Part shown: one piece after another, positions 5,250-6,011 of the stretch
How the letters are laid out: every line of letters begins with the position of its first letter
How positions within the stretch are numbered: the first letter of the stretch is position 1
From: an uncultured Clostridia bacterium
GTDB taxonomy: Bacteria; Bacillota_A; Clostridia; Christensenellales; CAG-138
Reading direction: 5' to 3'
Assembly (NCBI GenBank): GCA_947302865.1
Contig: CAMYWS010000073.1
Span: forward strand, 1 to 6,011
DNA length: 6,011 nt
Notes under the pieces: generated by a model
Database searches by the model: none
The model's input: the letters and a program-made list of their open reading frames with translations, nothing else
What the model was told of the DNA's origin: nothing
Program-made: the position numbers and the translations under genes

Positions 5250-5777
5250 ATGAATCAATCAACTCAATCAACAAAAATAAAAATCAACCAAATCGGTCAT
5301 GCAATGCAGATCATAGCAATCGTGATGATTATCCTGACCGTACTGAATTTCTCCTCGACGGTCGTTTATGAAACGCAGTATCAAAAAAGCAGTTCCGGAA
5401 TAAGCTCTTTGGTTTCAGCAAGACTGTATGCCACCCCATGGTTTTCACTCATCACGAACGGCCTCATTTGTCTGTTCAACATTGTTGCCTACGTCTTCCT
5501 GGTGCGCGCCGCCGTTGAATTCCGCCGCTGTGAGACACCGTTCGCGGAAGAAACGCTTCGACGCACGAATCTCTTTGCGATTATGATGATCGTCGGCGCC
5601 GGCGCAGAGTTTGTCGTGACATGCGTGACCATTATTCTGAGCCGATCAATCGGTCTTCTCTACTTCGCCCCGATCCTTGCCCTTCCGGTTGTTTTCGCCG
5701 CGCTTGTCATGTTGTTCCTGACGAATGTCTTCCGTCACGGCGCAGCGCTGCAAAAAGAAGTCGACGAGACGCTGTAA
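5250..5777 (+). CDS. DUF2975-like membrane protein, second paralog
   Basis: This 175-residue, four-helix membrane protein (segments about 17-39, 65-87, 106-130 and 134-158) is clearly related to the previous gene product. Shared marks are the start (KINQIGHAMQII against KINGLGRAGQII), the inter-helix motif RRCETPFAEETLRR (92-105), and the C-terminal tail VFRHGAALQKEVDETL (160-175), which ends at the same residue. The region between helices 1 and 2 is shorter and differs. It has the usual DUF2975 length and layout. GGAGGT at 5238-5243 lies 6 bases before ATG 5250. The stop codon is embedded in the ribosome binding site of the HTH gene, so this paralog is the one directly coupled to the regulator. 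The first third is AT-rich and low in complexity (repeated TCAATCAAC); the last half is GC-rich like the HTH gene. Function is unknown; a sensory or regulator-binding role is inferred from linkage only. Confidence 0.8.
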   Translation: MNQSTQSTKIKINQIGHAMQIIAIVMIILTVLNFSSTVVYETQYQKSSSGISSLVSARLYATPWFSLITNGLICLFNIVAYVFLVRAAVEFRRCETPFAEETLRRTNLFAIMMIVGAGAEFVVTCVTIILSRSIGLLYFAPILALPVVFAALVMLFLTNVFRHGAALQKEVDETL

Positions 5778-5783
5778 GGAGGT
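5776..5783 (+). promoter_or_regulatory. Consensus ribosome binding site overlapping the upstream stop codon
   Basis: AAGGAGGT begins inside the TAA stop of the membrane protein gene (5775-5777) and is 6 bases from ATG 5790. Full complementarity to the 16S 3' end and the overlap predict efficient, coupled translation of the HTH protein. Confidence 0.85.
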
Positions 5784-5789
5784 GGCGAT

Positions 5790-6002
5790 ATGGGCAGAAT
5801 TGTACTGCGGCTTGACCGCGTCATGGCGGACCGGAAGATGAGCTTAAACGAACTCAGTGAAAAGGTCGGCGTCGCGAACGTGAACCTCTCCAAGCTCAAG
5901 ACCGGCAAGGTCAGCGCGATCCGCTTCTCCACACTGGAGGCGATCTGCGAGGCGCTGGACTGCCAGCCCGGTGATATCCTGGAGTATAAGCGGGAAGAGT
6001 GA
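5790..6002 (+). CDS. YozG-like Cro/C1 (XRE-type) HTH transcriptional regulator
   Basis: The 70-residue protein is almost entirely one Cro/C1 helix-turn-helix domain. LRLDRVMADRKMS forms the first helix. LNELSEKVGV (19-28) is the second helix. ANVNLSKLKTGK (29-40) is the turn and recognition helix. RFSTLEAICEALDCQPGDIL (45-64) is the usual closing pair of helices. Size and the C-terminal CQPGDILEY are typical of the YozG branch (HTH_26), whose members often sit next to DUF2975 membrane proteins. It should bind DNA as a dimer in the cytosol. It has no sensor domain of its own, so a signal would have to come from a partner, for which the two co-transcribed membrane proteins are candidates. Its likely target is its own promoter region (dyads at 4539-4561 or 4613-4629). 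The window ends 9 bases after the stop, so the operon may continue. Confidence 0.88.
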   Translation: MGRIVLRLDRVMADRKMSLNELSEKVGVANVNLSKLKTGKVSAIRFSTLEAICEALDCQPGDILEYKREE

Positions 6003-6011
6003 AAGCCGGAA

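Overview
The window looks like a chromosomal segment of a moderately GC-rich Firmicute, most likely a gut-type clostridium. The basis is strong AGGAGG-type ribosome binding sites, TTGACA/TATAAT promoters, U-tract terminators, a Mn-type riboswitch, and genes resembling clostridial nucleoside kinase, PpaC and YozG/DUF2975 proteins. This assignment is inference. No rRNA, tRNA, transposase, phage gene or CRISPR array was seen.

Left part (1-1500, minus strand): a two-gene unit reads leftward. First is a remnant of a manganese-dependent inorganic pyrophosphatase (ppaC). It keeps the N-terminal DHH motif and the C-terminal RKK tail, but everything between is missing, in frame. Six bases later starts a uridine-kinase-like nucleoside kinase, which runs off the window just past its Walker A motif. 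An extended -10 promoter lies upstream of the remnant.

Middle (1468-2722, plus strand): a strong promoter, placed back to back with the leftward one, transcribes a yybP-ykoY (Mn2+) riboswitch. Its P1 helix and terminator compete for the same bases. Behind it is a YrbG-type CaCA cation/Na+ exchanger, closed by a good terminator. The arrangement predicts Mn2+-induced cation export.

Surface protein (2761-4501, plus strand): a single-gene unit encoding a 546-residue lipoprotein. It has a Pro/Gly/Glu-rich repetitive stalk, a GGH-repeat stretch and a predicted right-handed beta-helix. A hairpin precedes the ribosome binding site and a GAAA-loop terminator follows the gene.

Right part (4502-6011, plus strand): an AT-rich intergenic region carries three dyad symmetries around a consensus extended -10 promoter. 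It drives two DUF2975-like four-helix membrane proteins, paralogs with the same C-terminal signature, and a 70-residue YozG-like Cro/C1 HTH protein. The third dyad sits just downstream of the predicted start point. This suggests a self-regulated module in which membrane proteins and a small DNA-binding protein work together. It is the least explained system in the window.
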